Part shown: piece by piece, positions 1-8,105 of the stretch | How the letters are laid out: every line of letters begins with the position of its first letter | How positions within the stretch are numbered: position 1 is the first letter of the stretch | Origin: Candidatus Methanomethylophilaceae archaeon | GTDB lineage: Archaea > Thermoplasmatota > Thermoplasmata > Methanomassiliicoccales > Methanomethylophilaceae | Assembly (NCBI GenBank): GCA_016297775.1 | Contig: JAEDGA010000017.1 | Location: 1 to 19,566, forward strand | Length of the DNA stretch: 19,566 bases | Direction of reading: 5' to 3' | Translations under genes and position numbers: made by a program | The notes under the pieces: generated by a model | Told to the model about the DNA's origin: nothing | The model's input: the letters and a program-made list of their open reading frames with translations, nothing else | The model's database searches: none

Positions 1-280
1 GGTTATCTCGAAAAACGGGAAAATGCCGATTTGTAGCGTTTCGGAAAACGGGAAATATAATATATCTGCATCTGCGGGGAAGCAGACTGCGTTTACTGCA
101 AAAGCTCCCCTGTGGGGAGTCTGAGGGCATAAAATTGTTACTGTAACGGCATTTTACAAATATATTGTAATTTTAACTCTGCAAAATATTGTAGATTCAG
201 TGGATTAGGGTTTCCCCAAAATCCATTGAATTTTCAATGATAAGGATTTTCGAGGACCCTTTGAGATATGCACGGGAGGG
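1..280. other. Gene-free AT-rich left edge with a GC-rich structured island
   Basis: I see no coding region here. A near-identical direct repeat of about 15 nt (a variant of TCGAAAAACGGGAAAA) lies at 8-24 and 41-56. A TATA-like stretch follows at 54-66. Bases 71-123 are distinctly GC-richer and self-complementary: TCTGC 71-75 pairs GCAGA 82-86, CAGACT 83-88 pairs AGTCTG 118-123, and CTCCCC 105-110 pairs GGGGAG 114-119. An 11-mer palindrome GTTAC-T-GTAAC is at 137-147. The rest is AT-rich. The island could be a small RNA or the leader of a gene outside the window. Neither is proven. Confidence 0.5.
218..250 (-). terminator. Hairpin downstream of purF, possible terminator
   Basis: A near-complete inverted repeat lies about 30 nt beyond the purF stop. 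The outer arms are AAAATCC 218-224 and GGATTTT 244-250. The inner arms are CATTGA 224-229 and TCAATG 234-239, so the two stems share base 224 and only one can use it. This is the only strong symmetry next to the purF 3' end. No clear U-tract follows on the minus strand, so a role in termination or 3'-end formation is inferred. Confidence 0.35.
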
Positions 281-1675
281 TCAATCGCGATCCTCGAACC
301 TGTGCTTCTCGCCGGGGATGAATGTGGGGTAAAGACCGTTCACACATGCCAGACAGAGATCGTCCTCGGGCAGGTCAAGTGCCTTGACCATTCCCTCGAT
401 ACTGATGTACGCGAGGGAGTCCGCATCTATGATCTGCCTGATCTCCTCTACGCTGTATTTGCATGCGATGAACTCATCCCTGTGCTTCATGTCCACGCCG
501 TAGAAGCAGGGTGCGATGATAGGGGGGCTTCCGACCCTTACGTGTACCTCTTTGGCACCGGCATCCCTGAGGACCTTGATGAGTCTCTTGAGAGTGGTTC
601 CTCTGACGATGGAGTCATCGACGATGAGGATGCGCCTTCCGGAGACGGTGGACTTGATGGGGTTCATCTTCATGGATACCGCTTTCTCCCTCTCCTTCTG
701 GTCGGGGAGGATGAAGGTGCGTCCGACGAACCTGTTCTTCATGAATCCCTCTTCGTACGGGATTCCGGACCTGATGGAGTATCCGAGTGCGTGTGCCCTT
801 CCGGAGTCCGGGATGGGCATAACCACATCCACATCCGCAGGGGCTTCTTCGGCGAGAATCTCTCCGATCCTCTTCCTTACGCTGTAGACCTCCCTTCCAT
901 CCATGACGGAGTCAGGTCTTGCGAAGTAGATCCACTCGAACATGCAGTGTGCTTTCGGGTACTTCTCGGGGGAGGGGTAGGATTTGATGACGTCCTTGGT
1001 GATCTCGACGATCTCTCCCGCTTCGATGTCCCTGACGAACTTTCCGCCGACGGAATCGATGGCAGCGCTTTCGGACACAACCATATATCCTCCCTGGACG
1101 GAACCGATGCAGAGAGGCCTGAATCCATAGGTGTCGCGGAGTGCGAACAACCTGTCGTTGATCAGGATGCAGAGCGAGAATGCACCGTCGATCTCGCTCA
1201 TCATGGATCTGATGGATCCGATGATGTCATCGGAGGAGTTCAGGTTCTTGGCGAGGATCTTCGCGATGATCTCGGAGTCGGAGTCGGACATGAAGGACCA
1301 TCCGGCATCCTGGTACTTCGATCTGAGCTCGCTGCAGTTGGTGAGGTCGCCGTTGTGTGCGATGGCGATGGTGCCTTTTGCGAAATCAACGGTGAGGGGC
1401 TGTGCGTTTATGACTCCCTTCGACCCTGTGGTAGAATAACGTACGTGGCCGATACCGATGTTCCCGCCGAGACCGCGCATGGCGTTCTCGTCGAGAGCTT
1501 CGGAGACCAGACCGTCACCTTTGACGGTCTTCATAATTCCATTCGTATAGATGGATATTCCCGCGGATTCCTGCCCGCGGTGCTGAATGACATTAAGGGA
1601 CCTGTGCAGGTAGAAGACTACGTCTGTATCTGCCACAGCGCCCACGACGCCGCAACTGTGCTCAGGTCCGTTCAT
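281..1675 (-). CDS. purF: Amidophosphoribosyltransferase (PurF), Fe-S type
   Basis: This 464-residue enzyme catalyses the first committed step of purine synthesis: PRPP plus glutamine gives 5-phosphoribosylamine. The N-terminal glutaminase (Ntn-hydrolase) domain has its catalytic cysteine at C8 in HSCGVVG, so a seven-residue propeptide would be removed, as in the Bacillus-type enzymes. The phosphoribosyltransferase domain shows the PRPP loop VDDSIVRGTT at 352-361. Cysteines C244, C390, C441 and C444 sit in the family contexts that ligate a [4Fe-4S] cluster in the Bacillus subtilis enzyme, so this copy is predicted to be a cluster-containing, oxygen-sensitive form. The start is supported by a GAGGGG ribosome binding site. 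The gene begins 12 nt after eL37 and closes the LSm-eL37-purF cluster, an arrangement common in Euryarchaeota. Confidence 0.96.
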   Translation of the reverse strand: MNGPEHSCGVVGAVADTDVVFYLHRSLNVIQHRGQESAGISIYTNGIMKTVKGDGLVSEALDENAMRGLGGNIGIGHVRYSTTGSKGVINAQPLTVDFAKGTIAIAHNGDLTNCSELRSKYQDAGWSFMSDSDSEIIAKILAKNLNSSDDIIGSIRSMMSEIDGAFSLCILINDRLFALRDTYGFRPLCIGSVQGGYMVVSESAAIDSVGGKFVRDIEAGEIVEITKDVIKSYPSPEKYPKAHCMFEWIYFARPDSVMDGREVYSVRKRIGEILAEEAPADVDVVMPIPDSGRAHALGYSIRSGIPYEEGFMKNRFVGRTFILPDQKEREKAVSMKMNPIKSTVSGRRILIVDDSIVRGTTLKRLIKVLRDAGAKEVHVRVGSPPIIAPCFYGVDMKHRDEFIACKYSVEEIRQIIDADSLAYISIEGMVKALDLPEDDLCLACVNGLYPTFIPGEKHRFEDRD

Positions 1676-1687
1676 GCCGATCCCCTC

Positions 1688-1858
1688 TTACTCGTGGGAT
1701 TTCGCCCAGTTGTAGGATCTCAGCTTTGCGGTCTTTCCGTATCCGCAGGAAGCACAGACTCCCTTCCTTGCGTGGTATGCGCGCTTGCCGCAGCGGCGGC
1801 AGGGGATGTGGGTCTTAAACTTGTTGTGCCTTCCCTGTGCGGGTGTACCTGTTCCCAT
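1688..1858 (-). CDS. rpl37e: Large-subunit ribosomal protein eL37
   Basis: A 56-residue basic protein that begins MGTGTPAQGKHNKFKTHIPC. It carries a zinc ribbon of two CxxC pairs (C20/C23 and C35/C38). These features and the length are typical of archaeal eL37, which binds 23S rRNA near the base of the large subunit. The start has a GGAG ribosome binding site at 1868-1871. The gene begins 13 nt after the LSm stop and ends 12 nt before purF, so the three are almost certainly co-transcribed. It is easy to miss because of its size. Stop codon is TAA. Confidence 0.96.
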   Translation of the reverse strand: MGTGTPAQGRHNKFKTHIPCRRCGKRAYHARKGVCASCGYGKTAKLRSYNWAKSHE

Positions 1859-1871
1859 TTCTCAACACTCC

Positions 1872-2087
1872 TTATGGTGATATGTATATGACATTGTCTC
1901 CGCGGACAATGACCTGGCTGAGTTTTCTGACAAGACTTCCTTCGTAGTACTCCTCTGCGTTCTTGAGGACCACGTTCATGTACATGTCCACTCCTTCAAG
2001 TACGCCTCTGTACTCTCTCTTGCCCTTCAGTCCAACGATCACGTTTTTCTTGACCGCGCCCTGCAGAACTGTCAAAGTCTTAGCCAT
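1872..2087 (-). CDS. lsm: LSm/Sm-like archaeal protein (SmAP)
   Basis: A 71-residue single Sm-fold protein, expected to form a ring that binds U-rich RNA. The Sm1 motif covers about residues 21-41 (GKREYRGVLEGVDMYMNVVL, with the conserved G, the YMN and the following hydrophobics). The Sm2 motif is VIVRGDNVIYI near 59-69, with the RG dipeptide that contacts RNA. The length matches archaeal SmAP1-type proteins. A strong AAGGAGG ribosome binding site lies just upstream (about 2093-2100) and a TATA element precedes it, so this is the first gene of the LSm-eL37-purF unit. Pairing with eL37 is a known archaeal arrangement linking RNA-binding and translation genes. Confidence 0.95.
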   Translation of the reverse strand: MAKTLTVLQGAVKKNVIVGLKGKREYRGVLEGVDMYMNVVLKNAEEYYEGSLVRKLSQVIVRGDNVIYISP

Positions 2088-2139
2088 CTTTCAGCCTCCT
2101 TGAGTTCCGTACTCTGATAGACTATTTTAAGGTATCCAT

Positions 2140-2158
2140 TATCCTATAATATAATAAG
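2140..2158 (-). promoter_or_regulatory. Promoter of the LSm-eL37-purF unit
   Basis: Read on the minus strand, an AT-rich TATTATATTATA-type TATA box lies about 55-70 nt upstream of the LSm start, directly after the stop codon of the upstream YkgJ-like gene at 2161. The intervening leader ends in a strong Shine-Dalgarno site. No other TATA-like sequence is visible in this 73-nt gap. Confidence 0.6.
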
Positions 2159-2160
2159 GG

Positions 2161-3285
2161 TCAGACGAACGCCCCTATCGTGGGCGCATCCAGCCTGTCC
2201 ATGTCGTAGAATATTATGGCTTCCTTGATACCCTCCGCACCCATGCCGGTGTGGAAGAAGTGATCCAACATCGAGGCCCTCCATAGCAGGTCCACGATGG
2301 TTACGCACATGCATCCGTAGTATGTGTTGGCAAGATCGTCCTCATAGTCCAGACGGTCCATCGTGTGGTACACGTTACCGAGAAAACTCTCTCTGCCGTT
2401 GAGTATGGAGATGTACTGTGCCAGTACTTCGGCGCCATCCGGTTCCGGTGCCCTCAGCGGGATATCCTTGGGATCCACGTAACCCTTCTCATGCAGGTCA
2501 CCCTCGTCATCCATGACGGACCATACGATCTTCTCCTTGTCGGCCATGAACATGTTCCAGTTCCAGTCCTTGTCGCAGTAGATCGGGACGCTCATGGGGT
2601 CGCAGCTGGACATGGATTCCAGTGCGGCACTTCTTGCCGCTTCCTCCATCTCCGCCATGTCGAACTTGTTGTTGGGTACCACGCTCTCGAGGTCCATCCT
2701 GGGGACCTCGAGGGTGTCATCCATGACCTTTGCGATATATGCCAGATCGGTGAACTTCATGATGTTTGCGGACAGGGACATACGGATCGCGGACACGTCG
2801 GACATAACCCCCGCCTCCTTGCATATGCCGTAGAATTCCCTGTACACCTGGGATGCTTCCTTCATCGCGGATGCGAGTCTCTTCTCGGACGCCTCCGCGA
2901 GGGCCTTGGCCTCTTCGACGGCGTCGTTGCCGTTGCCCGTCCATGCACCTCTGCACGAGAGGTCGAGTTCCACGCTGATTCTGTCGCCCACATAGAAATG
3001 GTACGGGAACTGCCTGCAGAACGTTGGTCTGTTGGCGTATATCGAGCATCTTCTCTTGTTCAGGAAGGAGCAGGAACCGTGTCCCTTCTTCATGGTGATG
3101 CAGAAGTGGCGGTCCGGTGTCTTGCTGGTGGTGACGGACTTGGGGTGGTTGTTCCTGAAGAATCCCATCTCCTGCGGAAGGATCTCCGGCTGGCAGAGGC
3201 AGCACATACCGCATTCGCTGGGGCATTCGATCTTCTTTCCTGCAATCTCCGAAAAATCAATCTCTGGGATGGTCAACCGTATCAA
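2161..3285 (-). CDS. YkgJ-like cysteine-cluster protein
   Basis: A 374-residue soluble protein with the CxxxCxxCC signature at the N-terminus (C21, C25, C28, C29, with C31 beside it), followed by C62, C72, C80 and C90. This pattern defines the YkgJ/UPF0153 family, thought to bind zinc or an Fe-S cluster; its biochemical role is unknown. Residues from about 120 onward are helical and acidic and I do not recognise a second domain. The first possible start is TTG at 3285, which has GGAG immediately before it. A second TTG at 3276 sits 9 nt after the same GGAG and may be the real start. Both overlap the end of pyrC, by 29 or 20 nt, so the gene is translationally linked to pyrC. Confidence 0.85.
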   Translation of the reverse strand: MIRLTIPEIDFSEIAGKKIECPSECGMCCLCQPEILPQEMGFFRNNHPKSVTTSKTPDRHFCITMKKGHGSCSFLNKRRCSIYANRPTFCRQFPYHFYVGDRISVELDLSCRGAWTGNGNDAVEEAKALAEASEKRLASAMKEASQVYREFYGICKEAGVMSDVSAIRMSLSANIMKFTDLAYIAKVMDDTLEVPRMDLESVVPNNKFDMAEMEEAARSAALESMSSCDPMSVPIYCDKDWNWNMFMADKEKIVWSVMDDEGDLHEKGYVDPKDIPLRAPEPDGAEVLAQYISILNGRESFLGNVYHTMDRLDYEDDLANTYYGCMCVTIVDLLWRASMLDHFFHTGMGAEGIKEAIIFYDMDRLDAPTIGAFV

Positions 3286-4522
3286 CTCCTGTCGCTGAAC
3301 CGCAGTATTCTCCGTCCTGTATCTGAATGTTGCCCCGCAGCATCACGGTGTCGGGGAAGATCGCCTCCGTTCCGGCGTATGCCGTGTGACCTGCCTTCGA
3401 ATGGAGTGCGTCCGGATCTATCCTGGTGACGTTCTTGGTGTCGAAGAATACCAGATCCGCGTCCATGCCCACCTTGATCCTCCCTTTGTTGAGGCTGAAG
3501 ACGGATGCGGGATTGGAGCATCCCATCCTTTCCAACAGCGGCAACGGGAACCTGCCGTGCATCGCCCAGTTCATCAGGATAGGTATGGTCGTTTCCACCC
3601 CTATCATGCCACCGGGCGCGGTCGCATATTCCTGCATCTTGTCGGTCTGGGTATGAGGGGCGTGATCGCTTCCGAACATGGTGATGTTCCCAGCCTCCAC
3701 GGATCTGCATAATGCATCGCGGGTGCGCAGGTCGCGTATCGGCGGGTTGACCTTGTATTCCGTACCTTCTACGTTCTCCGCGGCGAACATCATGTGGTGC
3801 AGCGTCACCTCCGTGGTGAATCCGTTCGCCTTGGCCATCTCGGCGGTGGCGGCATCCGTGACGTGACAGATGTTGATCCTCATGCCTCTGTAACGGGACA
3901 GTCTCCTCACGGCGTTGTGCTCCGCTTCCACGGGACGGTTCCTGAGATGGTCCCAGTTGGATTCCTCCCTATCTCTGAGAATCATGTCGTCGTCCTCAGC
4001 GTGAACGCTCAGGACCTTTCCGGATCTGGCTATGTCGCCCATTAGGTATCCGATCTCGTTATCGTCGTTCATCAGGATGTTTCCTGTCGTGGATCCCATG
4101 AAGAGTTTGAAACCGGCGACGTGAGGTGCCAGTCTGTTGACGTCCATATTGGGTGTGAGTGCCGCGAACAAGCCGTAATCCACATGCGCCTTCCTGCGTA
4201 TGGATGCCTTCTTATCGGATAGTGTACGGATGTCTGTGGTGGGAGGGTTTGTGTTGGGCATGTCCAGGACACATGTAACGCCACCGAAGAGTGCGGACAT
4301 GGTGCCCGATCCGAAGTCCTCCTTGGCGGTCATCCCCGGCTCGCGGAAGTGCACGTGCGGATCGATGAATCCCGGAGTTATGATCCCGGATGTGAATTCC
4401 AATCTCTCGTCGCCGCCTCTGACCAGTTTTCCCATCGTGGCGATCTTACCGTCCTCGATACCCACGGCCATCTGTTTGAGTTCGCCGTCGATCAGGAATC
4501 TGCCTTCTACTACGATATCCAT
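3257..4522 (-). CDS. pyrC: Dihydroorotase, class I (PyrC-like)
   Basis: A 421-residue amidohydrolase for the third step of pyrimidine synthesis, interconverting carbamoyl-aspartate and dihydroorotate. The metal-binding motif DPHVHFREPG is at 54-63 (H56, H58, and R60 for substrate). K139 in GFKLFMGSTTG is the expected carboxylated lysine, H174 is in VHAED, H220 in CHVTDAAT, and D286 in GSDHAPH. All key residues are present, so it should be active. Allantoinase is a close relative, but the motif set and a methanogen context favour dihydroorotase. The start ATG lies one base after the AMMECR1 stop (TGATATG) and the end overlaps the YkgJ-like gene, consistent with one message. Confidence 0.93.
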   Translation of the reverse strand: MDIVVEGRFLIDGELKQMAVGIEDGKIATMGKLVRGGDERLEFTSGIITPGFIDPHVHFREPGMTAKEDFGSGTMSALFGGVTCVLDMPNTNPPTTDIRTLSDKKASIRRKAHVDYGLFAALTPNMDVNRLAPHVAGFKLFMGSTTGNILMNDDNEIGYLMGDIARSGKVLSVHAEDDDMILRDREESNWDHLRNRPVEAEHNAVRRLSRYRGMRINICHVTDAATAEMAKANGFTTEVTLHHMMFAAENVEGTEYKVNPPIRDLRTRDALCRSVEAGNITMFGSDHAPHTQTDKMQEYATAPGGMIGVETTIPILMNWAMHGRFPLPLLERMGCSNPASVFSLNKGRIKVGMDADLVFFDTKNVTRIDPDALHSKAGHTAYAGTEAIFPDTVMLRGNIQIQDGEYCGSATGVDTVDHPRD

Positions 4523-4523
4523 A

Positions 4524-5102
4524 TCATCCCTTCATTATCTCGCCGTTGGGGGACACCTCATGGAATATCTCGCCTCTGAATGACGAGATCTCCGCATCAT
4601 CCATTCTCCATGTCCCGGGCGGAAGCCCTGCCTTGACACATAGCATGTCAAGATATTCCAATGTGTCCCAACCCTGTTCCACGGGGACCTGCGGAAGGAA
4701 CAGTCCGCGTCTTCCGCGGAAGGAGATCATGAGCCCGTCGCGCCCTATCTCTATGGCGGACGGCAGTTCCGATGCAGGAAGGCATATCGGGATAGGTTCC
4801 GATAGGATCGTCACCTCAACCGTGACACCATCCACCTCATCTGCGGATAGGTCCGGGAATCTCGGATCGTGGCATGCAGAGCGTGCGGCCTCCTCCAATG
4901 CCATGGATAGAGGCATCACCGGATACGGTATGCCTATGCACCCTCTCAGTTCGTGTTCCGGATGTGTGTTCAGTGTGACGAACACACCGGAACGCGCATC
5001 GAACCCTTCGTCCGGTATCTGCGGCATGCTGCCCTTGCCGGTCTCCGATTCTATGACCTTCCTTGCGAACCTTACCGCGGTCTCCCCGTCGCAGGGCGCC
5101 AT
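4524..5102 (-). CDS. AMMECR1 domain protein
   Basis: A 192-residue protein of the AMMECR1 family, recognised by the invariant LRGCIG hexapeptide at 52-57, preceded by FVTLNTHPEHE and followed by AARSACHDPRFP (72-83). The family is universal in archaea and occurs in eukaryotes. Its molecular function is not established; in some archaea and bacteria it is found with MEMO and radical SAM proteins. Neither partner is in this window. The start codon lies one base after the preceding stop (TGACATG) and its own stop is one base before pyrC, so it is embedded in the operon. Confidence 0.92.
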   Translation of the reverse strand: MAPCDGETAVRFARKVIESETGKGSMPQIPDEGFDARSGVFVTLNTHPEHELRGCIGIPYPVMPLSMALEEAARSACHDPRFPDLSADEVDGVTVEVTILSEPIPICLPASELPSAIEIGRDGLMISFRGRRGLFLPQVPVEQGWDTLEYLDMLCVKAGLPPGTWRMDDAEISSFRGEIFHEVSPNGEIMKG

Positions 5103-5103
5103 G

Positions 5104-5499
5104 TCAGTTCAGCTCTATCTTCTCGAGCCCGTCATCCTGGCTCTTCTTGAATGCACAGTTTTCGTTGCTCCTGCACATCTCGTTCTGGGCCTTCGCTTTG
5201 GACTCTTCGATATCCTCTTTGAACTTCCTGACCGGTTTGGGTACAGGGACCTTGTCGAGGATCTCGCTCATGCCCATGAAGAACTCCATGCCCATACGGA
5301 TGAAGTGTCTGTGCGCCTCGGGGTTCATGAGTGCGTCGTACATCTCCTTCATAGCGTCTTCGGCCTTGTCCTTCTTCTCGGATGCCTTCTCCTTCAGTCT
5401 CTCGAGATTGCTCTTCTCATCCTCGGCCATGATGGCCTCGATCCTTTCCTTGTTGTCCTTGAGGAACTGTCTCAGTTCCTCGTCGCTCATATCGCTCAT
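5104..5499 (-). CDS. Small charged helical protein of unknown function
   Basis: A 131-residue protein I cannot assign to a family. It is rich in Glu, Lys and Asp, with a probable long amphipathic or coiled-coil segment at about 5-60 (repeated EELRQFLKDNKERIEAI-type heptads). A more hydrophobic stretch RMGMEFFMGMSEIL lies near 68-81, then a basic PKPVRKFKE segment. Two cysteines, C109 and C115, lie near the C-terminus. No signal peptide is seen. The start overlaps the stop of the ArsA-like gene by 4 nt (ATGA), which implies translational coupling and suggests a partner role for that ATPase. That role is inference from position only. Confidence 0.75.
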   Translation of the reverse strand: MSDMSDEELRQFLKDNKERIEAIMAEDEKSNLERLKEKASEKKDKAEDAMKEMYDALMNPEAHRHFIRMGMEFFMGMSEILDKVPVPKPVRKFKEDIEESKAKAQNEMCRSNENCAFKKSQDDGLEKIELN

Positions 5500-6737
5500 T
5501 CGGTTACCTCCTCTTCCTTCTTGAACGAGATGGTCAGCGTACCGTCCTTGAGTTCGGCACCCGCCATCTTTGCATGTCTCATGGAATCAGGCAGCGCCAC
5601 GTTGCGCTTCTGGCTTCCCACATGTACTATGACCGAATCGTCCTTCGCCTTAAAAAGTTCTATCTGGCTCTTATCTGTGAACGGAAGATCCATGTGGATG
5701 AGATACATGTCGTCCCTGCTCTCGAACCACATCGGGCTCCTGTCCGAGTACACTGCGGACGGGTCGGTGTCCCCGTAGATGTTGTCCGCCAGGCGGTCCA
5801 GCATATCCCACCCCACCAGTTCGGAGCTCATCTGTTCGGAGAACAGCATCTTCATTGGATCGAACACCTGGTGGATGAGGTCCATGTACTTCTCCTGCTC
5901 TCTGTATTTGTTCTCGAAGTACTCCCCCTCTATGCCTTTGGGATACACCCTGTTCACTATCAGGCATTCCACGTTCTTGTTGTATAGACAGAGATAGGAA
6001 TACGCCCTCTTCGTCTCGTTGATGACCATCTTCTCGGGGTTGACAACCAGACGCACGGTGGTCTTCCCCGGATCCTCCAGTATGATCTTCGCCTCGTTCA
6101 TCTGATCCTTGATGCGTTCTAGGGACTGCATCACCGATTTGGTCGGGAGGGGCATGTCCATGAACTTCCCGACGGTCATCCTGGCTATGCTCATCAATCT
6201 CTTGATCAATCCGAATATGCGGTCGGCGTACCAATTGGAGATGTCCGGGAAGCTCAGCAGTCTGAGGGTCTCCGCCGTGGGGGCTGTATCCATGACCACC
6301 ACGTCGTATCTGTCGTTCTTGTCGAAATCCAGGATGTACATCAACGCGGCTATCATCTCCATCCCGGGGAAGATGGCCATCTCCTCCGCGGTGAGTCCGG
6401 TGATGCCCTGGGACGTCATGAATTCGGAAATGTACCCCCTGATGTCGTCCCATCTCTTCCTCATCTCCGTGATGATGTCGATCTCCAGAGCATCCAGATT
6501 GGGAAGTACATTGCGTATCTCCCCGTCCAGTTCGATGTTCATGGAGTCTGCGATGGAATGTGCGGAATCCGTGCTCATCACGATGGTACGGTATCCCATA
6601 TCTGCGCAGCGTTTCGCGGTGGCCACAGATACGGATGTCTTTCCAACACCGCCCTTTCCCGTATTGATTATGAGCCTCATGTGATTTAGCACGTTATCGC
6701 GATATTTCAGTGCTCGTATCCTGTCCCATGTCGCCAT
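5496..6737 (-). CDS. ArsA/Get3-like ATPase with C-terminal Hsp20-like domain
   Basis: A 413-residue ATPase of the ArsA/GET3 (TRC40) class. The deviant Walker A is GKGGVGKTS at 27-35 with the signature lysine K28 and catalytic K33. The switch I region is STDSAHS at 55-61 and the second nucleotide motif is MDTAPTAETLRLLSFP from about 149. Residues about 340-407 form a small beta-rich domain like the Hsp20-type tail of some archaeal ArsA proteins. No CxxC zinc pair or arsenite cysteine cluster is seen. Roles in tail-anchored membrane-protein targeting are possible but unproven. The start is uncertain: M20 at 6680 directly precedes the conserved RLIINTGKGG strand and could be the true start, giving 394 residues. 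It is the first gene of the leftward run. Confidence 0.9.
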   Translation of the reverse strand: MATWDRIRALKYRDNVLNHMRLIINTGKGGVGKTSVSVATAKRCADMGYRTIVMSTDSAHSIADSMNIELDGEIRNVLPNLDALEIDIITEMRKRWDDIRGYISEFMTSQGITGLTAEEMAIFPGMEMIAALMYILDFDKNDRYDVVVMDTAPTAETLRLLSFPDISNWYADRIFGLIKRLMSIARMTVGKFMDMPLPTKSVMQSLERIKDQMNEAKIILEDPGKTTVRLVVNPEKMVINETKRAYSYLCLYNKNVECLIVNRVYPKGIEGEYFENKYREQEKYMDLIHQVFDPMKMLFSEQMSSELVGWDMLDRLADNIYGDTDPSAVYSDRSPMWFESRDDMYLIHMDLPFTDKSQIELFKAKDDSVIVHVGSQKRNVALPDSMRHAKMAGAELKDGTLTISFKKEEEVTE

Positions 6738-6830
6738 GTCATCCCGTGACAGTAATACTTATTTCCGAAGGATACATAGAGTACTTCATCTCGTTCGGTA
6801 TGCGTTCCGTTCGGGTCTCGGGGTGTTTCA
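6738..6830. promoter_or_regulatory. Divergent promoter region between the ArsA-like and Fic-like genes
   Basis: This 93-nt gap separates two divergently transcribed units. An AT-rich segment AGTAATACTTATTTCC at 6749-6764 can serve as a TATA element for one or both directions. The right-hand gene is preceded by a GGGGTG ribosome binding site 5 nt before its ATG. No clear inverted repeat was found. Confidence 0.4.
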
Positions 6831-8105
6831 ATGTTTGAAGAGGATATGCTTCTGGGATATGCCGATAAGGACGACATGGATTCCAAGATCGTCTTTGATC
6901 CATCCTTGGATTACAGCAAATATGTACCGAAGGTCTTCCCCACCTACCATACCAGGAAGAAACCCTTCACACCCGTGTTCAAGCTCGGCCCGGTGTACCG
7001 CAGGAAGATGAAGGAGATCATCGTGATGGATGCCTCCATCGGTGACATGGTGGTCCAGAAGAAGGACATCATGGCACAGCTCGATCGTGTGTTCAGCGGT
7101 TACTATCTGGAATCCGCCGATAAGAACGAGGCCCTGACCAAGGAGGTCGTGATCACCATCGCGGAGGCCGTTTACGACTGTGCATCCACACCTGATGCGG
7201 AGAACGAACTACTTACGGAACTGGCACATCTCATGGGTATGTTCGGCATAGACGGTCCGAACTGGGGCCCGGAGATACCGGATCTGGTGAATTGTATCTT
7301 GTCCGGCAATCTGTATGAGGGGAAGGGTGCGGAGTACAGGGCCGAGAAATACGTGGTCACCAAGGACGACGGTTCCGAACATGCGCACCTATGCGATCCT
7401 GCGTTCGTGAAGAAGGATTTCGCAGAACTGATGGATTGGGTCAACACCTCGCCTTTCGACAGCATATGTACGACCGCGGTGTTCATCCACGAATTCCTTT
7501 GCATTCGTCCGTATGCATCGGCCAATATACGCACTTTGCAGATCCTCACTCGCATGATCATGTATATGTTCGGTCTGAGGAACATATTCCTCTGCGATTA
7601 CAACTGGGAGATGGGTCCGGACAACTGGACATTCCTCAATATGATGGCATGCACCATGAGGACACACGATTATTCCGCAATGGTGATGTACCTTACGGAC
7701 GCGCTCTACGTTTCGTACAAGAGGTTGTTCTACAAGTTCTTCCACAGGGACATGTTCCTGGGATGCGACATGTATACGATGCTTATTGCCAGAGGTGCGA
7801 AGACCTCAAACGAGGACTTCACCATGGCGGATGTTTGCGGATGGGTGCCCGACATAGGCGAGCAGACCATACGCACGAAACTCAACGTGCTTCTGGAGAT
7901 GGGCATAATATCCAAGATAGGTACCACCCGTTCGACCAAGTTCAGATACACTGCCGTGTTCGGACCGTTCGACGATTACGGTGTTATCGGAGTAGTGCCG
8001 GACAAGTGTGACAGCACCATGCAAGGGGAGGGAGGGGTGATGCTGAAGTCCAGAAATACGAACTGTCAGAGAGTACCCCTGGGTTGGAGAGGTAAGAGAA
8101 GATGA
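6831..8105 (+). CDS. Degenerate Fic-fold protein with C-terminal winged helix
   Basis: A 424-residue protein. Residues about 165-245 read like a Fic domain: a flap-like strand RAEKYVVTKDDG, a helix with DPAFVKKDFAELMDWVN, then FIHEFLCIRPYASANIR. In active Fic enzymes the last segment is the HPFxDGNGR loop that transfers AMP or other groups. Here it reads R226-P-Y-A-S-A-N232-I-R234, so the catalytic His is Arg, and the Asp and both Gly are replaced, while the Asn and final Arg remain. It is therefore probably a pseudoenzyme. Residues about 315-375 look like a winged helix (a helix pair, then MGIISKIGTTRSTKFRY), suggesting DNA or protein binding. The start follows GGGGTG. The stop overlaps the phosphatase start by 4 nt. 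The Fic assignment rests on my pattern reading. Confidence 0.75.
   Translation: MFEEDMLLGYADKDDMDSKIVFDPSLDYSKYVPKVFPTYHTRKKPFTPVFKLGPVYRRKMKEIIVMDASIGDMVVQKKDIMAQLDRVFSGYYLESADKNEALTKEVVITIAEAVYDCASTPDAENELLTELAHLMGMFGIDGPNWGPEIPDLVNCILSGNLYEGKGAEYRAEKYVVTKDDGSEHAHLCDPAFVKKDFAELMDWVNTSPFDSICTTAVFIHEFLCIRPYASANIRTLQILTRMIMYMFGLRNIFLCDYNWEMGPDNWTFLNMMACTMRTHDYSAMVMYLTDALYVSYKRLFYKFFHRDMFLGCDMYTMLIARGAKTSNEDFTMADVCGWVPDIGEQTIRTKLNVLLEMGIISKIGTTRSTKFRYTAVFGPFDDYGVIGVVPDKCDSTMQGEGGVMLKSRNTNCQRVPLGWRGKRR

Noticed and set aside
302..1891. Long open frame (529 codons) on the plus strand opposite purF, eL37 and LSm
   Set aside because: It is antisense to three clearly recognised genes, and the product is a low-complexity Asp/Gly/Leu/Val-rich sequence typical of the complement of biased codons.
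2717..3226. 169-codon minus-strand frame inside the YkgJ-like gene
   Set aside because: It is a frame-shifted shadow rich in Gln, Arg and Gly. The cysteine motif is only in the frame I annotated.
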